Positions 53,661-62,964 of a stretch of DNA of 64,000 nt are shown here, piece after piece. Below the pieces are notes generated by a model, which worked only from the letters and a program-made list of their open reading frames with translations, searched no databases and was not told the DNA's origin. This DNA is from a bacterium. Its GTDB lineage: Bacteria > Patescibacteriota > Andersenbacteria > UBA10190. Both the position numbers and the translations under genes were made by a program. How positions within the stretch are numbered: position 1 is the first letter of the stretch; each line of letters begins with the position of its first letter. The stretch is from contig NZCO01000007.1 in NCBI GenBank assembly GCA_002686445.1, positions 1-64,000 on the forward strand, given 5' to 3'.

Positions 53661-54637
53661 AAATCTTAGTTACCGGCGGGGCTGGCTTTATTGGCTCGCA
53701 CTTGGTTGAGTTCCTCTTGAAGCATGGTGATGAGGTGATCGTTCTTGATGATTTATCTACTGGACGACTTGAAAATTTAGCCGACGTGGCGGAGCATCCC
53801 GCGTTACAGGTGACGGAAGGCAATGTTACTGACGAGAAGCTAGTTGATGAGCTCGTGCCCAACGTGGATGTCGTGTATCACCTAGCCGCTTCTGTCGGAG
53901 TGAAGAATATCGTCGATAATCTAGTCGAGTCGATTGAAAACAATGTGCGTGGCACGGAAGTAATCTTACGAGCGGCATCAGATAATATGAAGCGCATACT
54001 ACTAACGTCAACCTCTGAAGTGTACGGCCGGACGAACGACGAACCATTTCGCGAGGACGATGATCTACGTATAGGGCCGACGCGCAAAACGCGCTGGTCG
54101 TATGCCTGTTCCAAAGCACTCGATGAGTACCTAGGTTTCGCCTACTACCACGAACGCCAGCTACCGGTGACCGCAGTCCGGCTCTTTAACACCGTGGGCG
54201 AGCGACAGACAGATCAGTACGGCATGGTGCTGCCCACGTTTGTACGGCAAGCCGTTGCCAATGAGCCCATCACCATTTACGGCGACGGCTCGCAGTCCCG
54301 CTGCTTTTGTCACGTAAGCGATGTAGTAACCGCCATACATGGATTAATGAGCAGCCCGGAGACAGCTGGCGAGGTTTATAACATCGGGAGCACAGAAGAG
54401 CTTTCGATGAACGACCTGGCCGAGCGAGTACGCACTGTGCTTGGTAGTACCAGTGAAATTACGTATGTGCCGTATGCGGAGGCGTATAAGGTGGGGTTTG
54501 ATGACATCTCGCGACGAGTGCCAGATATCAGCAAATTGCTGTCGACTATGGCGTGGAAGCCAACCATCGGCCTTGATGAAATCATCACCAGAGTCGCGGC
54601 AGCCCAGCAGGAACAGCGAGTGGCAGAAAACGCGTAA
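53657..54637 (+). CDS. NAD-dependent epimerase/decarboxylase family protein
   Basis: A 326-residue extended SDR enzyme: TGGAGFIGSHL, TSTSEVYG and the catalytic YACSK. RLFNTVGERQTDQYGMVLP resembles UDP-glucose 4-epimerase and UDP-glucuronate decarboxylase relatives. The substrate is unknown. It is the last gene of the run from 52502. Confidence 0.88.
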   Translation: MKILVTGGAGFIGSHLVEFLLKHGDEVIVLDDLSTGRLENLADVAEHPALQVTEGNVTDEKLVDELVPNVDVVYHLAASVGVKNIVDNLVESIENNVRGTEVILRAASDNMKRILLTSTSEVYGRTNDEPFREDDDLRIGPTRKTRWSYACSKALDEYLGFAYYHERQLPVTAVRLFNTVGERQTDQYGMVLPTFVRQAVANEPITIYGDGSQSRCFCHVSDVVTAIHGLMSSPETAGEVYNIGSTEELSMNDLAERVRTVLGSTSEITYVPYAEAYKVGFDDISRRVPDISKLLSTMAWKPTIGLDEIITRVAAAQQEQRVAENA

Positions 54638-54887
54638 AAGCGTCTTGAAACGGCGTTGACACCAAAAGCTCGTGTGCCATGGTGTGTGATATCGTAGCCT
54701 AAGTCACAGTCCACAAATAACTTAGTTATCTCTCGCCCACTATGCACCAATCTACAACTTTTACTTCGTCACGAAACACTCACCGTAAGTTGATTACGCC
54801 TCATGTTTCGCTCGGTCGTAAAAGTCGTATCTCGGCACATATTGAACGAGATATGCCCAAGTTATTTGCGGACGGCGCCTAAGATAC
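54638..54887 (+). other. 250-base intergenic region with an inverted repeat
   Basis: No convincing gene is seen. An inverted repeat TATCTCG/CGAGATA (54828-54834 with 54847-54853) lies 34 bases before the ATG at 54888 and could be an operator. A TTGACA occurs near 54656 without a well-spaced -10. Confidence 0.4.
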
Positions 54888-57002
54888 ATGAGACAGTTAT
54901 ATCGACAATTACTGATAGTGTTGTTTTTTGCCCTAATTACGGTCGCTATGAGCGCTCCGGCGATAGGCAATATGACCTCGCATATTATCGGTCAGGGCGG
55001 TGACCCTTGGCAGACCTTATGGCGCTTTGAGCACAAGTATGAAGCCTTAGTCACGGCGCTCGACAGCGGCGGTATTGGTGAATTCACAGCCTCTGAATTT
55101 TTTGGTCGGGGAGGAGAGCGACTCGTTAACCTATCCGTATGGCCGTGGATGCCAGTGTACGCATTATTCGGACAGCCTCAGGCGTACAACTTAGTGTGGC
55201 TACTCTCGTTCGCCCTCAGCGGTTACGCTATGTATCTGCTCGCTCGATGGTGTATACGTGAATACGCCGTGCCAAGTGAGTCGATAGCGATCGAGACAGG
55301 GGCGATACTAGCAGGGCTGACCTATCAGCTGCTCCCCTTTCACGTGGCACACAGCTACGGACACTTTGGCGCCATGCAGTTGCAGTGGCTACCACTGTTG
55401 TTTTTGGTGCTCTTTTTGTGGCTGAAGCGGCCGACGACTTGGCGGACCATTGGTCTCGCTGCACTCATCACCGTTCAGACTTGGACAGAGCATCACTATG
55501 CACTGTGGTTCGCCATCGCGACTGCGATAATATTCTGGCTGCAGCGTGCGCAGATCAAGCGGCTGCGACATGTTGTGGCCACGCGCAAACAATTTCTGTT
55601 GCTGGTAGTACTACTCATATTCATTACGCTGCCCTCCATCACGCCCACCGTGCAGTTGGCGACTAGCGACACGACACTTACTTTAGGGGCCGAGCAGACA
55701 GTGCGCTTCTCGGCGGATGCGTTTGCCTACCTGGTGCCAGCGTCATTTCACTCACTCTGGGGTGGTTTCTTCAACACATTTTTTACCCATCGCTTCACCG
55801 GCAACGTAACGGAATCAACAGCCTACCTAGGGATCATCCCGCTGCTGTTGATAATCTTCTTTCACCACAAAGTGCCCGGGTCACAACTGAAGCTGTGGCT
55901 AACACTAGGTGTTACGTTCTGGCTGCTTAGTTTGGGTCCCCGCCTACACTTGCTCGGACTCGTTACACCGCTGCCGTTGCCATACGCGATAATCGACGGC
56001 TGGCCCATCTTCTCTGCGATTCGAGCAGTTGGTCGAGCTGGTATAGTCGTCGGTATGAGTCTCGCAGTACTGCTTGGCTGGGTTGTGGCTACGCAGGTCA
56101 AACGACAGAAGTTTGCTTACCTACTTGGTGTCTTATTGCTCGTTGAGTTCTTATTTCTGCCCATGCCACTCATTCCGGCAGTGCTCTCACCAGCGTACAG
56201 CGCCACGCGATCGCTCAGCGGCACCTCCGTTATCGAATTGCCAGCCGCCACCAACTACACCGCCGGCTCACGTGCACTGTATGCCACGCTAACGCACGGC
56301 AAAGCTGTCGTCGGTAATATTGCCCTGGAGCGCGCCTTGAGTGGTACAGCGCTCACTGAAGCACAATCATTGCCCTCCTTACGTCAACTACTGCACTTGC
56401 GCACGACACACATTAGACAAGATCGCAACGATTTCTTTGAGCAAGATCCAGTCGAAACCCTGCCGGATACGTTACGTTGGTTAGATGCTGGTGGCATTTT
56501 GGTACACACCGACTCGTTGTCTGTATTACAGCTGGCTACCGTACGAGATTTTCTTGAGGACGACCTTGGCCTCACGCCAGTCATGTACGATGATGCGTTG
56601 CTCTATGACACAGCGTCACTACTAGAGGGTGCGGTCACTGATGGCGTCTTCATGTCACGCGATGGTCGCTGGGAGAACGTCGGTTACGATGAGGAACGCG
56701 ACAGTGTGTTTGCTGAACTAACTAGCGAGGCTAGTACGACACTGTATAACGTAACGACCAGACCACAGGCGGTGCGCCTCACCTTCACCATCCCTGATGA
56801 GTCACAAGGCAACATGTTAGTTACCGCAGCTAACGGAGCTACAGTCGCCGACGTGGCCGCCACCGCTGGCGAAACCGTCACTGTTACCTATCAACTACTA
56901 CCGGGAAGTACCGAATTAACGTGGCGCAACAAGCTGACGCAAAAGGTTATTTTACAGAACCCAGTCCTGTCGGTTTCGAGCAATGAGGTCTCAGCGCGCT
57001 AA
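54888..57002 (+). CDS. YfhO-like GT-C membrane protein
   Basis: A 704-residue protein with about 11 helices. GQGGDPWQTLWRFEHKY follows the first helix and carries the acidic residue expected in GT-C enzymes. The long C-terminal extracytoplasmic part is beta-rich near 620-690. The family is less clear than for the 10353 and 21199 genes. The start is uncertain because the only -10-like sequence is too close to the ATG. The GT4 gene follows after 9 bases. Confidence 0.7.
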   Translation: MRQLYRQLLIVLFFALITVAMSAPAIGNMTSHIIGQGGDPWQTLWRFEHKYEALVTALDSGGIGEFTASEFFGRGGERLVNLSVWPWMPVYALFGQPQAYNLVWLLSFALSGYAMYLLARWCIREYAVPSESIAIETGAILAGLTYQLLPFHVAHSYGHFGAMQLQWLPLLFLVLFLWLKRPTTWRTIGLAALITVQTWTEHHYALWFAIATAIIFWLQRAQIKRLRHVVATRKQFLLLVVLLIFITLPSITPTVQLATSDTTLTLGAEQTVRFSADAFAYLVPASFHSLWGGFFNTFFTHRFTGNVTESTAYLGIIPLLLIIFFHHKVPGSQLKLWLTLGVTFWLLSLGPRLHLLGLVTPLPLPYAIIDGWPIFSAIRAVGRAGIVVGMSLAVLLGWVVATQVKRQKFAYLLGVLLLVEFLFLPMPLIPAVLSPAYSATRSLSGTSVIELPAATNYTAGSRALYATLTHGKAVVGNIALERALSGTALTEAQSLPSLRQLLHLRTTHIRQDRNDFFEQDPVETLPDTLRWLDAGGILVHTDSLSVLQLATVRDFLEDDLGLTPVMYDDALLYDTASLLEGAVTDGVFMSRDGRWENVGYDEERDSVFAELTSEASTTLYNVTTRPQAVRLTFTIPDESQGNMLVTAANGATVADVAATAGETVTVTYQLLPGSTELTWRNKLTQKVILQNPVLSVSSNEVSAR

Positions 57003-57011
57003 TTACGAACC

Positions 57012-58181
57012 ATGCGCATTCTGATATTTAATTTTGAGTATCCGCCACTTGGTGGGGGGGGAGGAGTAGCCACCAAGGACTTGGCGCAAGAGTTAGCCAA
57101 GGACAATGAGGTGCACGTGATTACCACGGCCCCCTCGAGGCAGCTAAAGGAGAGTCTGGGGGATGTGCCCATCGAAGAAGTCAGCGGCAACCTACATGTC
57201 CACCGCGTACCCGTGATTGGCCGTACCCAAGTGGCGGTCAGTAGCCTTATTTCGATGCTCACGTTCGTGCCAACGGCAGGGTGGTATGGCTGGCGTCTAA
57301 CGACTCGCGTGCAGTTTGATGTCATAAACGCCCAGTTTGCGGTGCCATCAGGGCTGCCAGCTGCACTAGTAGCCCGCTTACGCAGTATTCCGTTTGTGCT
57401 CAGTTTTATTGGCGGTGACCTCTATGACCCAAGTAAGGGCGTCTCCCCACACCGACATCCAATTTTGCGTTGGCTTATTCGCCGCATAGCTGCGCAAGCG
57501 ACCGTGGCTACCGCCATCTCGGAAGACACCAAACGACGCGCTAGAGAGTTGCATAGCGTTACTCTACCGATTGAAGTAACCCACATTGGACTGGTGCCAC
57601 GAAAGTTCGGGACAGCATCGCGCGCGCAGCTCAAGCTACCAGAAGCCGCGCAACTGGCGGTCACGGTCGGGCGACTGATTCCGCGTAAGGGGTACCGCGA
57701 GCTGCTCGCAGCCTGGGCAGACGTACCGGAAGCTCACCTGGCCATTATAGGTGACGGCCCACTGCGCGATGAGCTGACCAGCTTGGCCGAGAGCCTGGGT
57801 ATAACAGATCGAGTGCGGTTACTGGGGTATCAGTCAGAGGAGATCAAAGCGCAGGTGCTACGCGCTGCCGACTACTACGTATCAGCCGCTCAACACGAAG
57901 GTTTCGGTATTGTGTTCCTCGAGGCTATGGCGGCTGGCTTACCAATCGTAGCCACCAACAATGGTGGCCACACCGACTTCCTTACTACCCAACGCAACGC
58001 GCTATTAGTCCCACCGGGCAATAAAGAAGAGTTGGTGAAAGCGCTGGCTCGACTGACTGCCGATACCAATCTGCAGACGAGTATGGCGGCTGCAAATAAG
58101 GAAGATGTACGTGAGTTCTACGTGGACAAGACTTCTGCCCGATTTATGAATGTACTACGCGGCGCCATTGAACGCGGCTAA
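57012..58181 (+). CDS. GT4 glycosyltransferase
   Basis: A 389-residue GT-B enzyme with FEYPPLGGGGGVATKDL at the N-terminus, GRLIPRKGYRELL, and AQHEGFGIVFLEAMAAGLP. It resembles the 3035 product around the glycine loop and GRLIPRKG. The next GT4 gene starts 10 bases downstream. Confidence 0.9.
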   Translation: MRILIFNFEYPPLGGGGGVATKDLAQELAKDNEVHVITTAPSRQLKESLGDVPIEEVSGNLHVHRVPVIGRTQVAVSSLISMLTFVPTAGWYGWRLTTRVQFDVINAQFAVPSGLPAALVARLRSIPFVLSFIGGDLYDPSKGVSPHRHPILRWLIRRIAAQATVATAISEDTKRRARELHSVTLPIEVTHIGLVPRKFGTASRAQLKLPEAAQLAVTVGRLIPRKGYRELLAAWADVPEAHLAIIGDGPLRDELTSLAESLGITDRVRLLGYQSEEIKAQVLRAADYYVSAAQHEGFGIVFLEAMAAGLPIVATNNGGHTDFLTTQRNALLVPPGNKEELVKALARLTADTNLQTSMAAANKEDVREFYVDKTSARFMNVLRGAIERG

Positions 58182-58191
58182 TCCAAACGAT

Positions 58192-59253
58192 ATGCGTGTT
58201 GTAATCGAAGCTCGAGCCCTGGCACTACCTACTGGAGGTATCCGCAACTACGTGCGCGAGCTCGTGGCTGCACTTGAACGCTCAGCGCAGCAGGATGAGT
58301 TCGTGACCGTTGGTACAGATCGAAAACCGGGAATACTGCTGTCGTATTGGCTGAATGGTTCGCTACCCAAAGAAATCTCAGCTCTCAAACCCGATGTAGT
58401 GCATTTTACGAAGGCAGCGGTTCCAAAACACACGAGCTGGCCGACAGTGGTAACTATCTATGACGTTATCCCGCTGCTGTTCCCGCAGTCGCAGAAATTC
58501 GGCCGCGCTGGCTATTGGCACAAGGCACTGCGGCACGCAGCGTCGCGGAGCGATCACGTCATCACTATTTCCGAGGCCAGCAAACGAGATATTATTAGAC
58601 ATCTACAAGTCGACGCCGGCAAAGTCTCCGTGACTCCCTTGGCCGCTGATTCTACCCGCTTTAAGCCCCAAAGCGAGCCTGCGGCGAGTCCATACATACT
58701 GTTTGTCGGTACTCGCGAACCCCGCAAGAATATTTCTAGTCTACTGCGAGCATTTGCAACGATACAGGATGAAGTAACGCATGATCTCATTATCGCTGGA
58801 CGTGTCCACTCAAACCCCCGGGATGAGCAGAAATTAGCCACCGATCTCGGCATTGCTGATCGCGTTGAGTGGCGAACTGATGTTTCAGACGGAGAGTTGC
58901 CTTCGCTGTACGCCCAGGCCAGCCTGTTTGTCCTACCCTCGATCTATGAAGGGTGGGGCTTTCCCGCCCAAGAGGCGATGACGTCGGGGACACCAGTGAT
59001 TGTCAGTGATGGTGGGTCACTACCTGAGGTTGTTGGGGACGCAGGGATTGTCGTCAAGTTCAGCACTGCTGATCTCACCGAGCGCATGCGAGACGACTTG
59101 TTTGAACGAGAGCTTGGCTTACAAATGGTCCGTGTGCTGAGTGACGAGCAGCTGGCAAACGATCTGCGAATTAAGGGACTCGCGCAGGCAGCATCTTCTA
59201 GTTGGGACACCGTAGCGGCAGCAACAAAGCAGATATATAATTCGGTGCGGTAA
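58192..59253 (+). CDS. GT4 glycosyltransferase
   Basis: A protein of about 353 residues. ALPTGGIRNYVREL is the acceptor loop, VGTREPRKNISSLL the donor-domain start and PSIYEGWGFPAQEAMTSGTP the EX7E element. I choose the ATG at 58192 over an in-frame start at 58150 that would overlap the previous gene. Confidence 0.9.
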   Translation: MRVVIEARALALPTGGIRNYVRELVAALERSAQQDEFVTVGTDRKPGILLSYWLNGSLPKEISALKPDVVHFTKAAVPKHTSWPTVVTIYDVIPLLFPQSQKFGRAGYWHKALRHAASRSDHVITISEASKRDIIRHLQVDAGKVSVTPLAADSTRFKPQSEPAASPYILFVGTREPRKNISSLLRAFATIQDEVTHDLIIAGRVHSNPRDEQKLATDLGIADRVEWRTDVSDGELPSLYAQASLFVLPSIYEGWGFPAQEAMTSGTPVIVSDGGSLPEVVGDAGIVVKFSTADLTERMRDDLFERELGLQMVRVLSDEQLANDLRIKGLAQAASSSWDTVAAATKQIYNSVR

Positions 59254-59284
59254 TACATCGCGACGAAATTTGCCCAACTGAACG

Positions 59285-59290
59285 TATAGT
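59285..59290 (+). promoter_or_regulatory. -10 element of the GT4 gene at 59300
   Basis: TATAGT lies 9 bases before the ATG at 59300; no Shine-Dalgarno site and no clear -35 are present. The start would fall at or just before the start codon. Confidence 0.45.
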
Positions 59291-59299
59291 AATAACAGC

Positions 59300-60427
59300 A
59301 TGCTAAAAGTCGCCTACATCACCAATAGTGGACCGAAATCAGGAGTGGGTGTTCGAGCTCTAGAGATCTTGAAACAGCTGAGAGCACTCGACGATGTAGC
59401 AGTAACAGTATTCCATCTGGACGGTGAGCGTGGTGTCGCCTTCCGCGGCGGCGAGGAGATTTTCCGCGTCGGTTCAATGCCCGGAATACTTGGCTCAAAA
59501 ACTATTAATTGGATTCGGCTCGGTCGTAGGTTGAGCCGTTTTGTAGACGATTTCGACGTAGTACATGCTACGAATCAAACCTTAAGCTTCATCTCGACTA
59601 GCAAACCGCTGGTCGTAACAGTGCACGACATCATTGAGTTGCTTGAGCCACAGAGTGGCCTGAGCGGCTGGGCTGCCCGCTACTTATATTCCGGACTAGT
59701 TGGCGCCTCCCAACTGATCGCCGTGTCCCAATACACGGCCGATACAGTGACGCAGAAGCTAGGTGTACCAGTTGAGCGCATTGCTCTTTCCCCAAACGCG
59801 ACTGGCACAGCGTTTGCGCCCATCCCCGAGTTTACAACGAGTTTGGGCTATCAAACGCTGCGTCAGGAATTACGACTCAAACCGGACGATCAGGTGGTTC
59901 TGTACGTTGGGTCAGATCATCCCCGCAAGAACGTGGTGACAGCGCTGAGCACGTTTGCTGCCGTGCAGCATGACATACCAAACACCGTGTTCGTAAAGGT
60001 TGGTCGGGCCGGATTGCTGGCGGGCCGGGAGGAAACACTGGCGGAAATTGATCGTCTTGGCATTCGCGATGCTGCGCGCGTGCTTGATGCCGTATCCACA
60101 CAGCGACTCAATGAGCTCTACAATCTGGCAGACGTATTGCTCTACCCCTCCTTGTTCGAGGGTTTTGGATTACCCCCGCTGCAGGCAATGGCGGCAGGGA
60201 CCGCCGTGGTGACCTCAAACGCAACGTCCCTGCCCGAAGTGGTCGGCGAGGCAGCGCGGGTCTGTGCACCAACGGACACGGACTGTCTCACCAAAGCTGT
60301 CGCAGAAATATTGGGTAACCCCCAGTTGCGATCTGACATGGCGCAGGCGGGCATTAAGCAGGCCGGGGGGTTTAGCTGGGAAACGTCAGCTAATATGGTA
60401 CGCGCAGCATACGATCAAGTGCTATGA
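59300..60427 (+). CDS. GT4 glycosyltransferase
   Basis: A 375-residue GT-B enzyme: TNSGPKSGVGVRALEIL, VGSDHPRKNVVTAL, PSLFEGFGLPPLQAMAAGTA. It resembles the preceding GT4 and may be a diverged paralogue. It overlaps the next gene as ATGA. Confidence 0.9.
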   Translation: MLKVAYITNSGPKSGVGVRALEILKQLRALDDVAVTVFHLDGERGVAFRGGEEIFRVGSMPGILGSKTINWIRLGRRLSRFVDDFDVVHATNQTLSFISTSKPLVVTVHDIIELLEPQSGLSGWAARYLYSGLVGASQLIAVSQYTADTVTQKLGVPVERIALSPNATGTAFAPIPEFTTSLGYQTLRQELRLKPDDQVVLYVGSDHPRKNVVTALSTFAAVQHDIPNTVFVKVGRAGLLAGREETLAEIDRLGIRDAARVLDAVSTQRLNELYNLADVLLYPSLFEGFGLPPLQAMAAGTAVVTSNATSLPEVVGEAARVCAPTDTDCLTKAVAEILGNPQLRSDMAQAGIKQAGGFSWETSANMVRAAYDQVL

Positions 60428-61686
60428 AACTTTTGTTCTTAAGTTCGTTATATCCGCCACATAGTAAGGGTGGCGGTGAAATTTCAACTCACTTAGTAGC
60501 TCGCGGACTCGTACAGCGCGGACATAGTGTCACGGTGATCACGGGTGCCGCCGGTAGCGAGCGTGGTGCGCGAACTCGCGAGCTCGATGGTGTGCATATC
60601 AAGGAAGTGTCCCTGCCGCTGACGGCCAAGCCGCTCTTTGAACGCCAGCATGCGCGGCGTATCGCCACCAGCTTAGCTGAGTTCATACCCGGCCTGGCGA
60701 AGTTCGATGTGGTTCATGCCCACGACTTCCGATCCGCCCTGGTACTCCACGAGCTCGTTCGGGCCGGCATCGTACCGCGAGCGAGCGCGACTGTTACAGC
60801 CCGCGACTATGCGCAAATATGTGGCTCCCCCAACAACTTGATGGCGGATGGACAGTCGTGCACTGACTGTGCCCGTCTGTCATGTATTGTCCGAAACCAG
60901 GCCGTGGTGGAAGCTTCCCTGCTGCGACGCCCTTTTCGTATCTGGCAGTACTGGTACAACATCGGCTATCGCCGCAAGGCATTTCTGTCATTTGCCTCAC
61001 AGATATTTATTTCTAATGCGCAGCAACAGGAAATAGCTGCGATTCAAGATCTGAGCGCGCAGACTACAGACGTTATATATAATCCAGTTGCGCCAAACTA
61101 TTTGAGTAAAAAAACGAACTCGGGATTCGGGCAGACCATTTTGTATACGGGTCGCGTTCAGCACTACAAGGGAGTGGGCCTGCTACTTGAGGCATTTCGC
61201 AAGCTACTGACAACGCACCCCGACATGCAATTGCGAATCGTGGGGGATGGCGACCAAAGGCAAGAGTATGAGGCGCTGGTAGCGCGGTGGGGGCTGCAGT
61301 ATAAAATCAGGTTCACTAATCACGTAGCGTATGAACGATTAGTTGACCTGTATGACGAGGCCGCGATTGTGGTTGCTCCACACGTGTGGGTGGAGCCCTT
61401 CGGACGCACTGTGGTCGAGGCAATGGCTCGAGCACGCATCGTCGTCGTAGCTGATACGGGCGGGCCTGCTGAAGTGGTGACAAACGGCCAGACCGGGTAT
61501 ACGTTTCGGGCAGGCGATAGTGCCGACCTAGCCCACACTATGGGCCACGCCCTCGCATCCGGCGAACTTCGTCGCCGGGCGCTGCAACGTCAAGCGCGCA
61601 CCTGGGTGACTGACAACATTTCTATGGACATGATCGCCTCACGCTACGAGGATTTTTACCGCCGAGCCGTTATTGGGAGCCGATGA
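60424..61686 (+). CDS. GT4 glycosyltransferase
   Basis: A 420-residue GT-B enzyme with LYPPHSKGGGEISTHLV at the N-terminus. A Cys-containing insert (about 136-159, CGSPNNL...CTDCARLSC) could bind a metal. YTGRVQHYKGVGLLLEAF opens the donor domain, followed by VEPFGRTVVEAMARA. It is coupled to the previous gene (ATGA) and closes the plus-strand run. Confidence 0.88.
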   Translation: MKLLFLSSLYPPHSKGGGEISTHLVARGLVQRGHSVTVITGAAGSERGARTRELDGVHIKEVSLPLTAKPLFERQHARRIATSLAEFIPGLAKFDVVHAHDFRSALVLHELVRAGIVPRASATVTARDYAQICGSPNNLMADGQSCTDCARLSCIVRNQAVVEASLLRRPFRIWQYWYNIGYRRKAFLSFASQIFISNAQQQEIAAIQDLSAQTTDVIYNPVAPNYLSKKTNSGFGQTILYTGRVQHYKGVGLLLEAFRKLLTTHPDMQLRIVGDGDQRQEYEALVARWGLQYKIRFTNHVAYERLVDLYDEAAIVVAPHVWVEPFGRTVVEAMARARIVVVADTGGPAEVVTNGQTGYTFRAGDSADLAHTMGHALASGELRRRALQRQARTWVTDNISMDMIASRYEDFYRRAVIGSR

Positions 61687-61695
61687 TATCCCCGG

Positions 61696-61724
61696 TCCGC
61701 CTCCGCCAGCAGGCGGGTGGCGGA
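61696..61724. repeat. GC-rich palindrome
   Basis: Nested stems TCCGCC/GGCGGA (61696-61701 with 61719-61724) and CCGCC/GGCGG (61703-61707 with 61712-61716) directly after the GT4 stop. It resembles dispersed REP-like palindromes in CPR genomes. Confidence 0.5.
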
Positions 61725-61781
61725 GTCGCGGGAGTGGGAGGCTTTCGTAAATGTTGCGGCGGCGGCCGCCTCTCTGCCAAC

Positions 61782-61872
61782 AAAACGACCCTGGTTCCAT
61801 TCGCCTCGCAAATACCCCGTGGCAATATGCCTGCTGGCAGGCAGGGCCACGGGGTGGCGAATGGATCGTTTT
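61782..61872. terminator. Long bidirectional terminator hairpin
   Basis: AAAACGA pairs with TCGTTTT (61782-61788 with 61866-61872), CCATTCGCC with GGCGAATGG (61797-61805 with 61856-61864). CCCCGTGG/CCACGGGG and GCCTGC/GCAGGC fill the interior. It lies between converging genes and ends in T on both strands. Confidence 0.75.
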
Positions 61873-62926
61873 ATAAGTACGTAAGCGCTGCCTGCTCTAC
61901 TTGCACGGTCGTGAGACCAAGCAGCGACTCATGTGTAGTTTGACCCAGATCTTGCTGCAGCTCGGTCGTATAGACAGCGCTACTACCCTCCGCTCGCAAG
62001 CTGACAGCCTCCTGACCTCTCGGGCCAGTTAACTGCTCATCAGTTGGCCCGAATAAACCAATTGTCGGCGTGCCGGTGGCTGCCGCTAAATGCATTAATC
62101 CTGAGTCATTCGCCACTACCGCAGCACACTGTTGCATAACGCCAGCGGTCGCCAACAACGACCCAGACACAGCTGATGCATGTCTGCCGATGCCTGCAAC
62201 CAACCTATTTTTTAAATCACCTTCATCTGGTCCACCGAAAACCGCTACATGGGCGTTGTGTTTAGTCGTTAGGGTACGGCCCAGCTCAATAAACCGCTCG
62301 CGCGGCCAGCGCTTCCAGGCAAAATCGGGTGCTGAGCCAGCGTGGAGCCCTACCAAGCGACGGGAGGCGTCAATGCGCATGCCCGCAATCAGTTTTTCAG
62401 CCGCAGCCTTGTCTGCTGGCTCCAGTGGGGGAATCGAATACGGGCTATTGTGGTACGGCGAATCATCGATACCCAGCTCGCTCAGCAGCCGTAGGTTCTG
62501 CTCGATGTCATGCATGCCCTCTACTTCGGGAATCGCCCTTGTTAGCAAAAAAGAACTTTTGGGATTGCCTAGGTATGCATAGTGATGGCCAATGCGTTCA
62601 TGTATGCCGGCCAAGAACATCTGGGCGGCGCCTTTCCACAACTGCCCGGGAGATAGCATGATGGCGAGATCAAAACGCCGCGAGATCAGGTTCCAAGTGT
62701 GTAGTCCCGTCAGCAGCACTGACCGTCGGATCGGGGCTTCAATAACCTTATCGACGTTCGGATCAGCTAAGGCGAGCGCCTTCGTGCCGCGCGGTGCCAC
62801 CCACACTGTAATCTTCGCGCTGGGCCACTCCTCCTTGAGCGCCGCAATCGTCGGCGCCTGCATTAGGTAGTTACCAATGCCCGACAACGACAGAAATAGT
62901 ATTTTTTGCGATTGGTCTGAATCCAT
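61871..62926 (-). CDS. GT9 heptosyltransferase-like glycosyltransferase
   Basis: A 351-residue GT-B protein. LSLSGIGNYLMQAPTIAAL is the acceptor-side loop. GLHAGSAPDFAWKRWP and ANDSGLMHLAAATGTP with LFGPT are the ADP-heptose:LPS heptosyltransferase signature. Without an LPS pathway in view it may use another donor. AAGGAG (minus strand, 62942-62937) lies 10 bases before the ATG and TATACT is a further 4 bases upstream. Confidence 0.88.
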   Translation of the reverse strand: MDSDQSQKILFLSLSGIGNYLMQAPTIAALKEEWPSAKITVWVAPRGTKALALADPNVDKVIEAPIRRSVLLTGLHTWNLISRRFDLAIMLSPGQLWKGAAQMFLAGIHERIGHHYAYLGNPKSSFLLTRAIPEVEGMHDIEQNLRLLSELGIDDSPYHNSPYSIPPLEPADKAAAEKLIAGMRIDASRRLVGLHAGSAPDFAWKRWPRERFIELGRTLTTKHNAHVAVFGGPDEGDLKNRLVAGIGRHASAVSGSLLATAGVMQQCAAVVANDSGLMHLAAATGTPTIGLFGPTDEQLTGPRGQEAVSLRAEGSSAVYTTELQQDLGQTTHESLLGLTTVQVEQAALTYL

Positions 62927-62964
62927 ACGAGATGTGCTCCTTAGCAGTATATCAGGAGTATCAC

